Assembly (NCBI RefSeq): GCF_001189295.1
Contig: NZ_CP012159.1
Span: 8,292,501 to 8,356,500, forward strand
Length of the DNA stretch: 64,000 nucleotides
Reading direction: 5' to 3'
Origin: Chondromyces crocatus
GTDB lineage: Bacteria; Myxococcota_A; Polyangia; Polyangiales; Polyangiaceae
A program made the position numbers and the translations under genes. Below the pieces are notes generated by a model. The model ran no database searches. It worked only from the letters and a program-made list of their open reading frames with translations, and was not told where the DNA came from. Of this stretch, positions 16,754 through 24,709 are shown piece after piece; position 1 is the stretch's first letter, and each line of letters starts with the position of its first letter.

Positions 16754-17779
16754 ATGAGCAACAACCCCAACGGCAGTCCCCCCGGATGGCCGGCTCCTCC
16801 GGCAGGTGCCCCCGGGAAGGGTCAAACCATCGTCGGAGAGCCGCTCTTCGTGGACAATGCGCCTCCGGGCACCTTCCCTGTTCCCGGTGTGGGGCCGCTC
16901 CCAGGGGCGGTCGGTGGGGCGGGAAACACGGTGGTGGATGGGGGGCCGCTCCAGGCTCCGCCTCCGGGTGCGGGTGCGGGGCCCTATGGGGGGCCGCCTT
17001 CTCCAGCCGGGAGGACCGAGGTGGGGGGGGCGCCGTATGGTGGCGCTCCGCCGCACGCGGGTGGGTTTCCTGGTGCGGCGCCGATGGGAGCGCCAGCGCC
17101 GTTTGCTCCGCCCGGGGGAGCAGCGCCCTATGGGGGGCCGCCGCCTCATGGTGGTCCGGGGCCCTATGGGGGGCCGCCGCCTTACGGGGGACCAGCGCCT
17201 TATGGCGGGCCGCCGCCCGGTGTCGGCGCGGCTCCGCCAGGGTATCTGGGGGGTCCGGCTCCTTATGGGGCGCCTCCGCCTGCACGGGGGGGAGCACCGC
17301 TGATGCTCATCGGGGCCGGCGCCTTCGTGGTCATCGGGGGGCTGGTGACAGGGTTCTTCCTGCTCAGCAGCGGGGGCAGCAGCTCGTCGGAGGAGATCGC
17401 GCCGATGCCCACGATGACGGCGCCAGAGGCGACGGTGGCCAGCGATGAGCCCGCGGGCGAGGCGCCGCCTGCGGTCGCGGAGGTGCCACCGGTCGCGGAG
17501 GTGCCGCCGGTGGTCACGCCGCCGAAGACGACGGTGCCAACGACGACGGCGACCACGACGACGACGGCGACCACGACGACGACCACGACCACCACGGCGC
17601 CGACCAGCACGACTACCGTCACGGTGCCGACGACGACGACCACGACGCCGAAGCCCGCGCCCACGACGACGGGGACGACGACCACCACGACCACGCCGAC
17701 CTCGACGGGGACGACGACGACCACGACCACGCCGACCAGCAAGCGCGGCAAGATCGTGATCCCCAACCGCCCCAGGTGA
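16754..17779 (+). CDS. Pro/Gly-rich single-pass protein with Thr-rich tail
   Basis: A 341-residue protein lacking any kinase domain. Residues 1-178 are Gly/Pro-rich with repeated 'PYGGPPP' segments, resembling a disordered cytoplasmic region. One membrane helix lies at about 182-203 and is preceded by 'GGAPLMLI', very like 'SGPPLMLI' before the helix of the upstream kinase. The outer part is Pro/Val then runs of Thr (about 258-330), ending in a basic 'KRGKIVIPNRPR'. It starts 35 bases after the kinase stop and probably shares its transcript. It looks like a kinase-tail relative; possible partner or substrate of the kinase (inference). Confidence 0.75.
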   Translation: MSNNPNGSPPGWPAPPAGAPGKGQTIVGEPLFVDNAPPGTFPVPGVGPLPGAVGGAGNTVVDGGPLQAPPPGAGAGPYGGPPSPAGRTEVGGAPYGGAPPHAGGFPGAAPMGAPAPFAPPGGAAPYGGPPPHGGPGPYGGPPPYGGPAPYGGPPPGVGAAPPGYLGGPAPYGAPPPARGGAPLMLIGAGAFVVIGGLVTGFFLLSSGGSSSSEEIAPMPTMTAPEATVASDEPAGEAPPAVAEVPPVAEVPPVVTPPKTTVPTTTATTTTTATTTTTTTTTAPTSTTTVTVPTTTTTTPKPAPTTTGTTTTTTTPTSTGTTTTTTTPTSKRGKIVIPNRPR

Positions 17780-17845
17780 AGGGCAGCGCGCGATGGGCCG
17801 GGCTCTCAGCGCGGCGGCGCTCGGGGTCCTTGAGCCCGGGGGGGC

Positions 17846-18388
17846 TCAGTAACCCCAGACGTACTCGGCGCGCGCGTAGAGCGTGAGGTAGCTCGTCGGG
17901 AACTCGGTCGAGGGGAGCAAGATCGAGTACTTGCCGGCGACGCCAAGGGAAAATTCGCGGGAGATGGCGTAGTCGAGGCCGAAGGGGACGCCGATGCCGA
18001 AGCGGCCATCGTGGCAGGCGGGGTCGCCAGGGCCGCCACACTGGCTGGCGCGGACGAGGTCGTAGCCGCCCACGGTCAGCCCGACGTAGGGGACCCACTG
18101 GAGGATGTCGATGACGTAGGTGGCACCGGCCGAGCCGCCGAAGGCGAAGAACTGGCCTCCAGGATGGGTCGCGAGATCGACCTCGACGAGGGCGTTGAAC
18201 GCGTCGGTGAGACCGTAGGCGACGTGGAGGCGGCCGCCGAAGCCAGGGTACGTCCCGGGGTCGGCGAGCATGGCGTAGCCGAAGGCGGCGCCGGCGTGCC
18301 ACTGGCGCTCGAATGCTTCCGCAGGGGACGCGGCGCCAAACGTCGCTCCCAGGGCGAGGGCAGAGAGCAAGATGTTCCGGATGCGCAT
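17846..18388 (-). CDS. Outer-membrane beta-barrel-like protein
   Basis: A 180-residue exported protein with a clear signal peptide (about 1-25, cleavage after 'SPAEA'). The mature part is built of short alternating strands with Gly/Tyr/Phe-rich turns and ends in an aromatic residue ('AEYVWGY'), typical for small eight-stranded outer-membrane barrels. Two cysteines lie in one loop ('SQCGGPGDPACHDG'). No specific family recognised. ATG at 18388 fits the signal peptide. Convergent with the Thr-rich protein gene; the 66-base gap includes an imperfect long-loop inverted repeat. Confidence 0.75.
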   Translation of the reverse strand: MRIRNILLSALALGATFGAASPAEAFERQWHAGAAFGYAMLADPGTYPGFGGRLHVAYGLTDAFNALVEVDLATHPGGQFFAFGGSAGATYVIDILQWVPYVGLTVGGYDLVRASQCGGPGDPACHDGRFGIGVPFGLDYAISREFSLGVAGKYSILLPSTEFPTSYLTLYARAEYVWGY

Positions 18389-18453
18389 GGGATGAGAGCG
18401 CCCGGAGGTGCAAGGAAGCCGGGGCACGGGCCGGAGGCTAGCACGCGGCAGGA

Positions 18454-19179
18454 TCAGCGGGTCCGTTCCTTCCTCCATCGGGCCTGGTCGGCTTCCTCCG
18501 CTGCCTGGGCTTCGATCTCGGCCTGTTGCCAGTCGCTGCCGTCGGTCGCTGCCACGCGCGCAGGACCTGTTTCCGGTGGGACGAAGCGGCCTGCCTTGCC
18601 CGGGGGAGAGCCCCCAGGTCCCGCTGGGCGGCGCTGAAACCCGGGGAAGGTGTAGAGGATTTCTCCCTGGTCGCTCACCTCGACGCCCACTTCGTCCGGG
18701 CGTGATTTCGCCAGCTCGGTGAGCAAGGCGTCGGCTTGCTCCAGCGGGATGGCGAGGGCGTTCGAGGCGTCGCGGGCGGTGACGATGCCGCCTCGGTTCT
18801 GGGCGAGGGAGAAGAGGGCCTGGTTGCGTGCGCCTTGCTCGGCAGCCGCGCCGCTCTCGCGCAGTTTGCGGCCGCCGAAGAGGAGCAGCATGGCCGTGGC
18901 GAGAGAGGCGAAGCCGATGGGGAGCGACACGACCCATGGCGCGAGGGTGCCCGGGAAGATGGCCGCGAGCAGGAGGCCGAACAGCAGGGCCAGGGAGAGG
19001 CCGCCGATGAGGACCACCCAGCCGAACACCCGGGCGACGGTGCCACCTACCTGAGATGGCTTGCCAGCCAGATCCATGGGGCGGCCCGACATGGGCAGGC
19101 GTGCTTTGCCGCAGGCGGTGCAGGTCGCGGTGAGACCGCGGTGGACGATGGGAGCATTTTTGCCGCAGTGCGGGCACAT
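18454..19179 (-). CDS. Zinc-ribbon membrane protein, unknown function
   Basis: A 241-residue protein. A zinc ribbon opens it (CPHC at 2-5, CTAC at 20-23). Two membrane helices follow at about 50-75 and 80-103. Residues 105-170 look like a small helical winged domain ('GGIVTARDASNALAIPLEQADALLTEL', partly helix-turn-helix-like), and the tail to 241 is Pro/Ala/Glu-rich. The ATG is preceded by GAGGTGAT nine bases upstream. The layout suggests a membrane-tethered regulator or protein quality sensor, but no family is recognised. Confidence 0.72.
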   Translation of the reverse strand: MCPHCGKNAPIVHRGLTATCTACGKARLPMSGRPMDLAGKPSQVGGTVARVFGWVVLIGGLSLALLFGLLLAAIFPGTLAPWVVSLPIGFASLATAMLLLFGGRKLRESGAAAEQGARNQALFSLAQNRGGIVTARDASNALAIPLEQADALLTELAKSRPDEVGVEVSDQGEILYTFPGFQRRPAGPGGSPPGKAGRFVPPETGPARVAATDGSDWQQAEIEAQAAEEADQARWRKERTR

Positions 19180-19249
19180 TCGGGATCACCTCGCGGAGCG
19201 ATGAGCGACAACGTACGAACGGTGTCGCTTCTCCGCCAGTCCGGAGCGC

Positions 19250-21436
19250 TCAGAACCCGAGGAACCGGGCGATCTCCGCCCGCTCGGGATCCGCGATCAG
19301 GGCGCGGAGTGTCTCGTAGCGGCGTTGCCAGGTCGCGGCGTGCTCGGTGTCACCTCGCCATCGGGCAGCGCCGGCGCGGGACAGGGCGAGCTCTCGGAAG
19401 GTGAAGCGGCGCGCATCCAGCGCCATGAGTGCATCGAGCCAGGTCTCGACGTCGCCTTCGCCTTCGGCAAGGAGTTCGCCGCCGAGGATCAGGTAGGCCC
19501 AGAGCGCAGGGGGGGCGTCGCCTCGGCGGCGGAGGGCCGCGAACCGGAGGGCGCGGCGTTCGGGAGGGGGGGCGCTCCGCGTGGCTGCCCACCGTTCGAG
19601 GGCGGTGCGGAGTGCAGGCTGCTCCGGGCGGGTCCAGGGGGCGTCAGGATCCGCAAAGCCGACCCAGGGCCACGGGAAGAGATGGGCGCCGTCGGAAGGG
19701 TGCGGGAGGACGGGTGCCATGCCTGGGGGCAGCGGTGCGGTGTTCGCGCGCCGCGAGAGGGCGAGGCGGGTCCAGCGGGCGCGCGCTTCGAGGCCAGGTG
19801 CCAGGCCGCCTGCGATGATCTCGTCGGCCTCCACGGCAGCGCGTCCGGCTTCGTCACGTCGTCCGAGGAGGGCGAGCAGCTCGGCACGCTGGAGGGTCAC
19901 CGCGGCATGAGCGATGCGATGGGTGCCCGAGAGGTCCGGGGGGCGCGCGATCGACGCGAGTGCTTCGAGGGCACGCTGAGGGTCTCCGGCCAGGTACCAG
20001 ACGCTCGATCGCGCAAGGGCGAGGGCCGTCGTGTCGATGGTGCGCTCATGCCGGTCGAGGACGTCCAGGGCCGCGGTGGGGTTGCCTGCAAGGGCGAACT
20101 CGCGCGCGGCCTCGAAGGCGAGGGCGCCGGCGGCGTCGAGGAGGAGCTGCCGGTCGTCGTTCCCGAGCTCAGGGCTCATCGCGAGGGTCGCCATGCGGGC
20201 GGCGGCAGCGACGAGGTGCTGCCCTGGCACCACGGGACGCCGCAGGCCCGGTGCGCGGAAGGACGGCAGCGCGAGCTGGAGTCCAGGTGCGAGGCGGGTG
20301 TCGTGGATCTCTGTGCGGGGCTGTACGAGGGCCACGAGAGTCGCGGGGTCGAGGTCGTTGGCCTCGGTGAGGACGGTGACGAGCAGCCCCGCGCGGCTCT
20401 CGGGAGGGCGATCGGACGAGAGGAGGAGCTCCTGGGCCCACGCTGCGACGCGGTGTAGGCCCGCTCGATCGTTGCGCGCGAACGCCAGCCGCCATGACTG
20501 GACGGCGCGCACGTCGACCAGGTCTTCGTCGCCTGCGTCGATGCGGGTGGGTCTGGGAGGAGGTTCGAGCCCTGCGCGGGCAGCGCACGCGATCAGCAGC
20601 ACGCGGACGTCTCCCCAGCTGCGAGACATGCCCGCATAGCGCCTCGAGGCGCGGTCGTCCTGGGTGAGCGTGAGCATCTCCATGCCTCGCCGTGCGTCGT
20701 CGCCGAGACACAGGGTGGCGGCGACGGTCACCCGGAGATCTTCGTCGCGAGGATCGAACTCTGCGTAGCGCGCGGCGAGGGTCTGCGCGCGGGGCAGGTC
20801 GGCTTCCATGAGCGCAGCGCGCAGCGCGTGGAGGCGCACGTACCAGTCTCCCCAGGCGTCGGAGAGCTGGAGCAAGGTGCGGCGATCACCGAGCAGGCTG
20901 GCCTCTCTTCCGAGTCGGGGGAGAGGGGCAGGTGGGCCGAAGTCCTCGAAACGGAGCCGCTGCGACCCTTCGAGCACCAGCCGCTCCGCATTTTGCAAGG
21001 CGCCGCTTGCATGGTCGAGTGAAGCCCGATCGGGGTGCCCGACCGCCGCATCGGTGTACGAGGCGAGCGCTTGCCGTACCTGGAGTTCCTCAGAGGCATA
21101 GGTGGCGGCCTGGCGGGTCCACGGCACATGGGAGGGCACGGAGAACCAACGCTGTTGCTGGTTGCAGTCAGGCAGGGAGGGTCCGCGGGGCGCCTCGACC
21201 TCGGCGAGGCATGCCGCAGCGCGCCGCGATCCCACGGAGAGCAGCCACGAGGGCGCGAGCAGGGAGCCCACCGCGAGGGTGGTCAGGAGGGCTGCTGCGA
21301 GCGTCCGCCCAGCACCGAGCGGGATCGAGGAGAGACGGCGCAGGGCGAGGCGGACCACCGGGCGGTGGTTGTACTCGACGAGCCCGCGGGATCGAAAGCG
21401 TGACCCGCTCAGGCCCCTGGCCCGAGGGTGGACCAC
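19250..21436 (-). CDS. Large membrane-anchored protein with TPR-like helical repeats
   Basis: About 728 residues if the GTG at 21436 is used; a GTG about 27 codons downstream is another candidate. A membrane anchor lies at about 43-68 and the rest appears outside or in the periplasm. From about residue 110 on it is Ala/Leu/Arg-rich helices with paired-helix spacing, like degenerate TPR/SEL repeats, without a conserved catalytic motif. Cys residues at about 76 and 90 are near the anchor. It overlaps the 3' end of the NiCoT-like gene by about 28 bases if the long start is used. Function unknown. Confidence 0.6.
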   Translation of the reverse strand: MVHPRARGLSGSRFRSRGLVEYNHRPVVRLALRRLSSIPLGAGRTLAAALLTTLAVGSLLAPSWLLSVGSRRAAACLAEVEAPRGPSLPDCNQQQRWFSVPSHVPWTRQAATYASEELQVRQALASYTDAAVGHPDRASLDHASGALQNAERLVLEGSQRLRFEDFGPPAPLPRLGREASLLGDRRTLLQLSDAWGDWYVRLHALRAALMEADLPRAQTLAARYAEFDPRDEDLRVTVAATLCLGDDARRGMEMLTLTQDDRASRRYAGMSRSWGDVRVLLIACAARAGLEPPPRPTRIDAGDEDLVDVRAVQSWRLAFARNDRAGLHRVAAWAQELLLSSDRPPESRAGLLVTVLTEANDLDPATLVALVQPRTEIHDTRLAPGLQLALPSFRAPGLRRPVVPGQHLVAAAARMATLAMSPELGNDDRQLLLDAAGALAFEAAREFALAGNPTAALDVLDRHERTIDTTALALARSSVWYLAGDPQRALEALASIARPPDLSGTHRIAHAAVTLQRAELLALLGRRDEAGRAAVEADEIIAGGLAPGLEARARWTRLALSRRANTAPLPPGMAPVLPHPSDGAHLFPWPWVGFADPDAPWTRPEQPALRTALERWAATRSAPPPERRALRFAALRRRGDAPPALWAYLILGGELLAEGEGDVETWLDALMALDARRFTFRELALSRAGAARWRGDTEHAATWQRRYETLRALIADPERAEIARFLGF

Positions 21437-22050
21437 GCGACGGCCAGGCCGGCCGCAATCGAGGCGGTCGCGGCGAGGCCTTGCAATACCCGCACGCGCT
21501 CCGGGGCCCGACGCGCGACCGAGCGGAGTGGCAGTGCCAGGAGGCCCGCGACCGCAGCCATCACCAGCAGCGAGACGATGCCGAACACGGCGACGAATAC
21601 GAGGGCTTCCGTGCGCTCGGGGATCGTGGTGGCGACCAGGAGCGGGATCGCTGCGGTCCCCGAGGCACCGTGGACCAGTCCGACGGCCAGGGGGCGACGC
21701 GCGGGAGGCTGGCGGTTCATGGCGTCGGTCGCGGGGGTTCGAGCCTTCGCCCGGAGGCGCCGCAACGAGAGCAGGGCAGCGACGCCCAGGCCGACGAGCA
21801 TGCCTGCAACGGCCAGATCCAGGACGAAGGCCAGGGACTCTGGCACCTGGGCGCCGGTGGCGACCAGCGCGCCTCCGGCCACGACGATCACGAGGGAATG
21901 GCCGAGACCCCAGAGCGCGCCGGTCTTGGCCGCTCCGAGCACGCCGCCCCCCTGCGAGACGAAGTTGCAGACTGCGGCCAGATGATCCGCCTCGAGGGCG
22001 TGCCGCGCCCCGATGCCGAGGCCGAGGAGCGATGCTGCCACCAGGCTCAT
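21409..22050 (-). CDS. NiCoT/UreH-like metal permease
   Basis: A 213-residue integral membrane protein with about six hydrophobic spans. The key nickel/cobalt permease signature His-X4-Asp-His is complete in RHALEADH (His17, Asp22, His23) in the second half of helix I/II, followed by the family's 'GLGHSLVI' (about 48-55) and 'LVHGASGTAAI' (about 125-135). This points to uptake or export of Ni or Co across the inner membrane. It is shorter than classical NiCoT proteins (about 330), closer to UreH/HupE-like forms. No urease or hydrogenase genes adjoin it. ATG is at the start of homology. Confidence 0.72.
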   Translation of the reverse strand: MSLVAASLLGLGIGARHALEADHLAAVCNFVSQGGGVLGAAKTGALWGLGHSLVIVVAGGALVATGAQVPESLAFVLDLAVAGMLVGLGVAALLSLRRLRAKARTPATDAMNRQPPARRPLAVGLVHGASGTAAIPLLVATTIPERTEALVFVAVFGIVSLLVMAAVAGLLALPLRSVARRAPERVRVLQGLAATASIAAGLAVAWSTLGPGA

Positions 22051-22102
22051 AGGTCGTGGACTCGTAGCACAGCGTGTTGAAATGGTGCTACTGACACCCG
22101 GT

Positions 22103-22327
22103 TCAAGAGGAGGAGTCGTCGCTCCAGGGCGGCCGACTGTCCCTGACCTGGCGCTCGAAGTCGAGGCCGCAGTCCTCGCACACCAGTGGCTGCGAGGAGG
22201 GTCCCCAGAGGAATGGGTTCGCGCGCAGCCGACGAGGTGCGCCCCCTGCGCCTCCACAGCGCGGGCAGCGACCGTCGGGCAGCGCCTGCGCGAGCTGGAG
22301 GGCAGGCGGCATGCTGGAGTGGCCCAC
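22103..22327 (-). CDS. Small zinc-ribbon protein
   Basis: A 74-residue protein with two CxxC knuckles: CPRC (about 21-24) and CEDC (about 49-52), separated by 24 residues, matching a single rubredoxin-like zinc ribbon ('CEDCGLDFE'). No further domain. The GTG follows an in-frame stop by one codon, so this is the only long start; ATG five codons later is possible. Lies between lipB and the metal permease on the same strand. Function not recognised. Confidence 0.55.
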   Translation of the reverse strand: MGHSSMPPALQLAQALPDGRCPRCGGAGGAPRRLRANPFLWGPSSQPLVCEDCGLDFERQVRDSRPPWSDDSSS

Positions 22328-22441
22328 CTCTCAAGGGTGCCATGATCAGGCGGCCTCGTGAATGGTCGGGGGCGCGAATCTCCCCGAAAACGCGTCTTCG
22401 GCAACCCTCCCCTGGGGGCCTGGGGTCCGGGCGTGCTCGAC

Positions 22442-23188
22442 TCACCCCAGCAATGCCGTCGTCGGATCGTCCAGCTCGGAGAGATCTTCCACGGCGGTGA
22501 CACGCACGTCGAGCGCACGGGAGAGCTGGGGAGCGCTTGCCAGGGCGAGGTCACGCACGGAAGGAGCCTTCCCCGTCAAGGCGAGGAGCGAGGACACGCC
22601 ATGATCTCGGATCCCGCAGGGGACGATCAGCCGGAAAGCGTCCAGATCGACGTCGGCGTTGAGGGCGAAGCCGTGCATGGTCACCCAGCGAGAGATTCTC
22701 ACGCCGATGGCTCCAATCTTGGCGAGCTCGCGTGACCAGGGCGCACCAGCCCACTCTCCGGGGGAGGCCCGGTCGACCCATACCCCGATCATGCCGTCCA
22801 CGACGCCGGCTTCCACATGGTGTTCGCGGGCGAGAAGGATCATCACCTCGGCAAGCGAGCGCACGTAGCGACGGACGTCACAGCGATCGGGCTTCAGATC
22901 GAGGATGGGGTAGCCGACGAGCTGTCCGGGGCCGTGGTAGGTCACGTCTCCGCCGCGGCCCGTGACGACGAGGTCCACTCCCTTCGCAGCGAGCGCTTCC
23001 TCGGAGAAGAGCACGTTCCCTGGCTCGGCACCGCGCCCGAGGGTGATCACGGGAGCGTGCTCCAGCAGCAGGATGACGTCCCCGATCCGGTCCTCCACCC
23101 TCGCCTCGACGAGCTGCCGCTGGAGGTCGTGGATGGGTGCGTAGCGTCGGCGCCCGAGCCAAACGGCGCGCGCGTGGCGCTCGCTCAC
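22442..23188 (-). CDS. lipB: Lipoyl(octanoyl) transferase
   Basis: A 248-residue enzyme that moves octanoyl from acyl carrier protein to lipoyl domains, the first step of lipoate synthesis. The signature RGGDVTYHGPGQLVGYPI is at about 78-95; the catalytic Lys sits in AKIGAIGVRI (about 160) and the acyl-accepting Cys in VPCGI near 191, with 'TMHGFALN' between. All are intact. The GTG overlaps the stop of the upstream HD-GYP regulator (GTGA), so the two are probably coupled. No lipA is adjacent. Length is normal for LipB. Confidence 0.95.
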   Translation of the reverse strand: MSERHARAVWLGRRRYAPIHDLQRQLVEARVEDRIGDVILLLEHAPVITLGRGAEPGNVLFSEEALAAKGVDLVVTGRGGDVTYHGPGQLVGYPILDLKPDRCDVRRYVRSLAEVMILLAREHHVEAGVVDGMIGVWVDRASPGEWAGAPWSRELAKIGAIGVRISRWVTMHGFALNADVDLDAFRLIVPCGIRDHGVSSLLALTGKAPSVRDLALASAPQLSRALDVRVTAVEDLSELDDPTTALLG

Positions 23189-24672
23189 TCCGGCACCTTC
23201 TTCCCCAGCGCTCTCTGCTCTTCGCGCCAGTCCTCGATGAAGCCAGTGAACGAACCCGCGACATCGGGGTCGAACTGGCTCCCGGCGCAGCGCTCGATCT
23301 CCGCGATGGCCACCTCGTGGGGAAGCGCGCGGCGGTACGAGCGATCGCTGGTCATCGCGTCATACGTGTCGGCCACGGCGATGATCCTGGCGATGACCGG
23401 GATCTCGTTGCCGCGCATCTTGAGGGGGTAGCCTCGACCGTCCCAACGCTCGTGGTGCAGGTGCACGCCCGGGATGAGGGGGTGGAGGAACTTGATCGGG
23501 TCGAGGATGTCGCGCCCGTAGATCGGGTGCCGCTTGAACACCTCGTACTCGTCGTTGGTCAGCTTGCCGGGCTTGTTCAGGTTGAGCACGCAGCCGATCT
23601 TGCCGATGTCGTGCATGAGCGCGCTCTGCCGGACGATCTCGACGTCGTGAGCCGACATGCCGAGCTGCTTGGCAAGCATGACGGCGTAGATCGCGACCCG
23701 GTCGGAGTGGCCGGCGGTGTAGCGATCCATCTTGTCGATCGCCTTCGCCAGTCCCTCGATGGTCTGCTGAAAGGTGGCCTGTAGATCCTCGTAGAGTCGG
23801 GCGTTCTCGATCGCCGCTGCAGCGCGGGAGCCGATGATGCTGAGCAGCTTGCGCTGCCCCTCGTCGAAGCGTCTGGAGCGTGTGAAGGATGCCGCCGCCA
23901 CGAAGCCGATCATCCTGCTCTTCACGCGGAGGGGGACCGCCGTGAGCGACGACAGGGGGAGATCCGGCGCTTCCTCGAAGAAGCGCAGCCCGCGCTGACC
24001 TTGCTCCAGCAGCGAGGCCTCGGAGCGGAGGTGCTCCAGGACGCTGCTGCACGAGAGCCGCCCCAGCGATGCGCCCTCGGGCAGCGTGCTCGATTGCAGG
24101 TTCTGCCGCTCGAAGTGGCCACCTTCACCGCTCTCGAGCCACGTCGAGACGAGGTCGGCGTCCATCTCGCTGAGGCAGCTGTCGGCCACCGTCTCCAGGA
24201 CCTGATCGAGCGACAAACTCGCGGCGATCGCCTCGCTGACCTTGTAGAGCGAGAGCGCCTCGCGCAAGCGCAGGTTCTCCGCCTGCATGCGCCGCTTCTC
24301 GATGCCTCGCTGCACGACGTGGATGACCTCGTCGAGCTTGAAGGGCTTGAGCACGTAGTCGTATGCCCCCCTCTTCATCGCGTCGATCGCTGTCTCGACC
24401 GTCCCGAAGCCGGTCATGATCACGGTGAGCGCGCTCGGGGCCGTCTTGCCGATCTCATCGAGCAGCGCGATGCCGCCCATCCGCGGCATCTTGAGATCGC
24501 TGATGACGAGGTCATAGTGGCCCTTGGCCAGCTCGTTCACCGCAGCAGCACCGTCCTCGGCCGTGCGGACGTCGTACCCCTCCATCCCGAGGAAATCCGC
24601 CAGCATGTCGCGGATCACCTTCTCGTCGTCGACGACGAGGATGCGAGGTCGGTCTTCCGAGGGCAGTGACAC
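23185..24672 (-). CDS. HD-GYP response regulator (REC-GAF-HD-GYP)
   Basis: A 495-residue cytoplasmic regulator, likely a cyclic-di-GMP phosphodiesterase. The receiver domain is at about 8-125 with phosphorylation Asp59 (DLVISDLKMP) and Lys109-type 'VLKPF'. A GAF domain spans about 150-300, and the HD-GYP domain about 305-490 with His354-Asp355 (HDIGK) and the GYP motif at 414-416 (HHERWDGRGYP), so it should be catalytically competent. GTG at 24672 is used because it is the first start after the neighbouring gene's end. It is coupled to lipB by overlap, and 37 bases follow the rRNA-modification gene. No histidine kinase adjoins it. Confidence 0.9.
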   Translation of the reverse strand: MSLPSEDRPRILVVDDEKVIRDMLADFLGMEGYDVRTAEDGAAAVNELAKGHYDLVISDLKMPRMGGIALLDEIGKTAPSALTVIMTGFGTVETAIDAMKRGAYDYVLKPFKLDEVIHVVQRGIEKRRMQAENLRLREALSLYKVSEAIAASLSLDQVLETVADSCLSEMDADLVSTWLESGEGGHFERQNLQSSTLPEGASLGRLSCSSVLEHLRSEASLLEQGQRGLRFFEEAPDLPLSSLTAVPLRVKSRMIGFVAAASFTRSRRFDEGQRKLLSIIGSRAAAAIENARLYEDLQATFQQTIEGLAKAIDKMDRYTAGHSDRVAIYAVMLAKQLGMSAHDVEIVRQSALMHDIGKIGCVLNLNKPGKLTNDEYEVFKRHPIYGRDILDPIKFLHPLIPGVHLHHERWDGRGYPLKMRGNEIPVIARIIAVADTYDAMTSDRSYRRALPHEVAIAEIERCAGSQFDPDVAGSFTGFIEDWREEQRALGKKVPE

Positions 24673-24709
24673 GGGGTGGAGCGTACCAGATCGATCGTGC
24701 AGCGACGGC

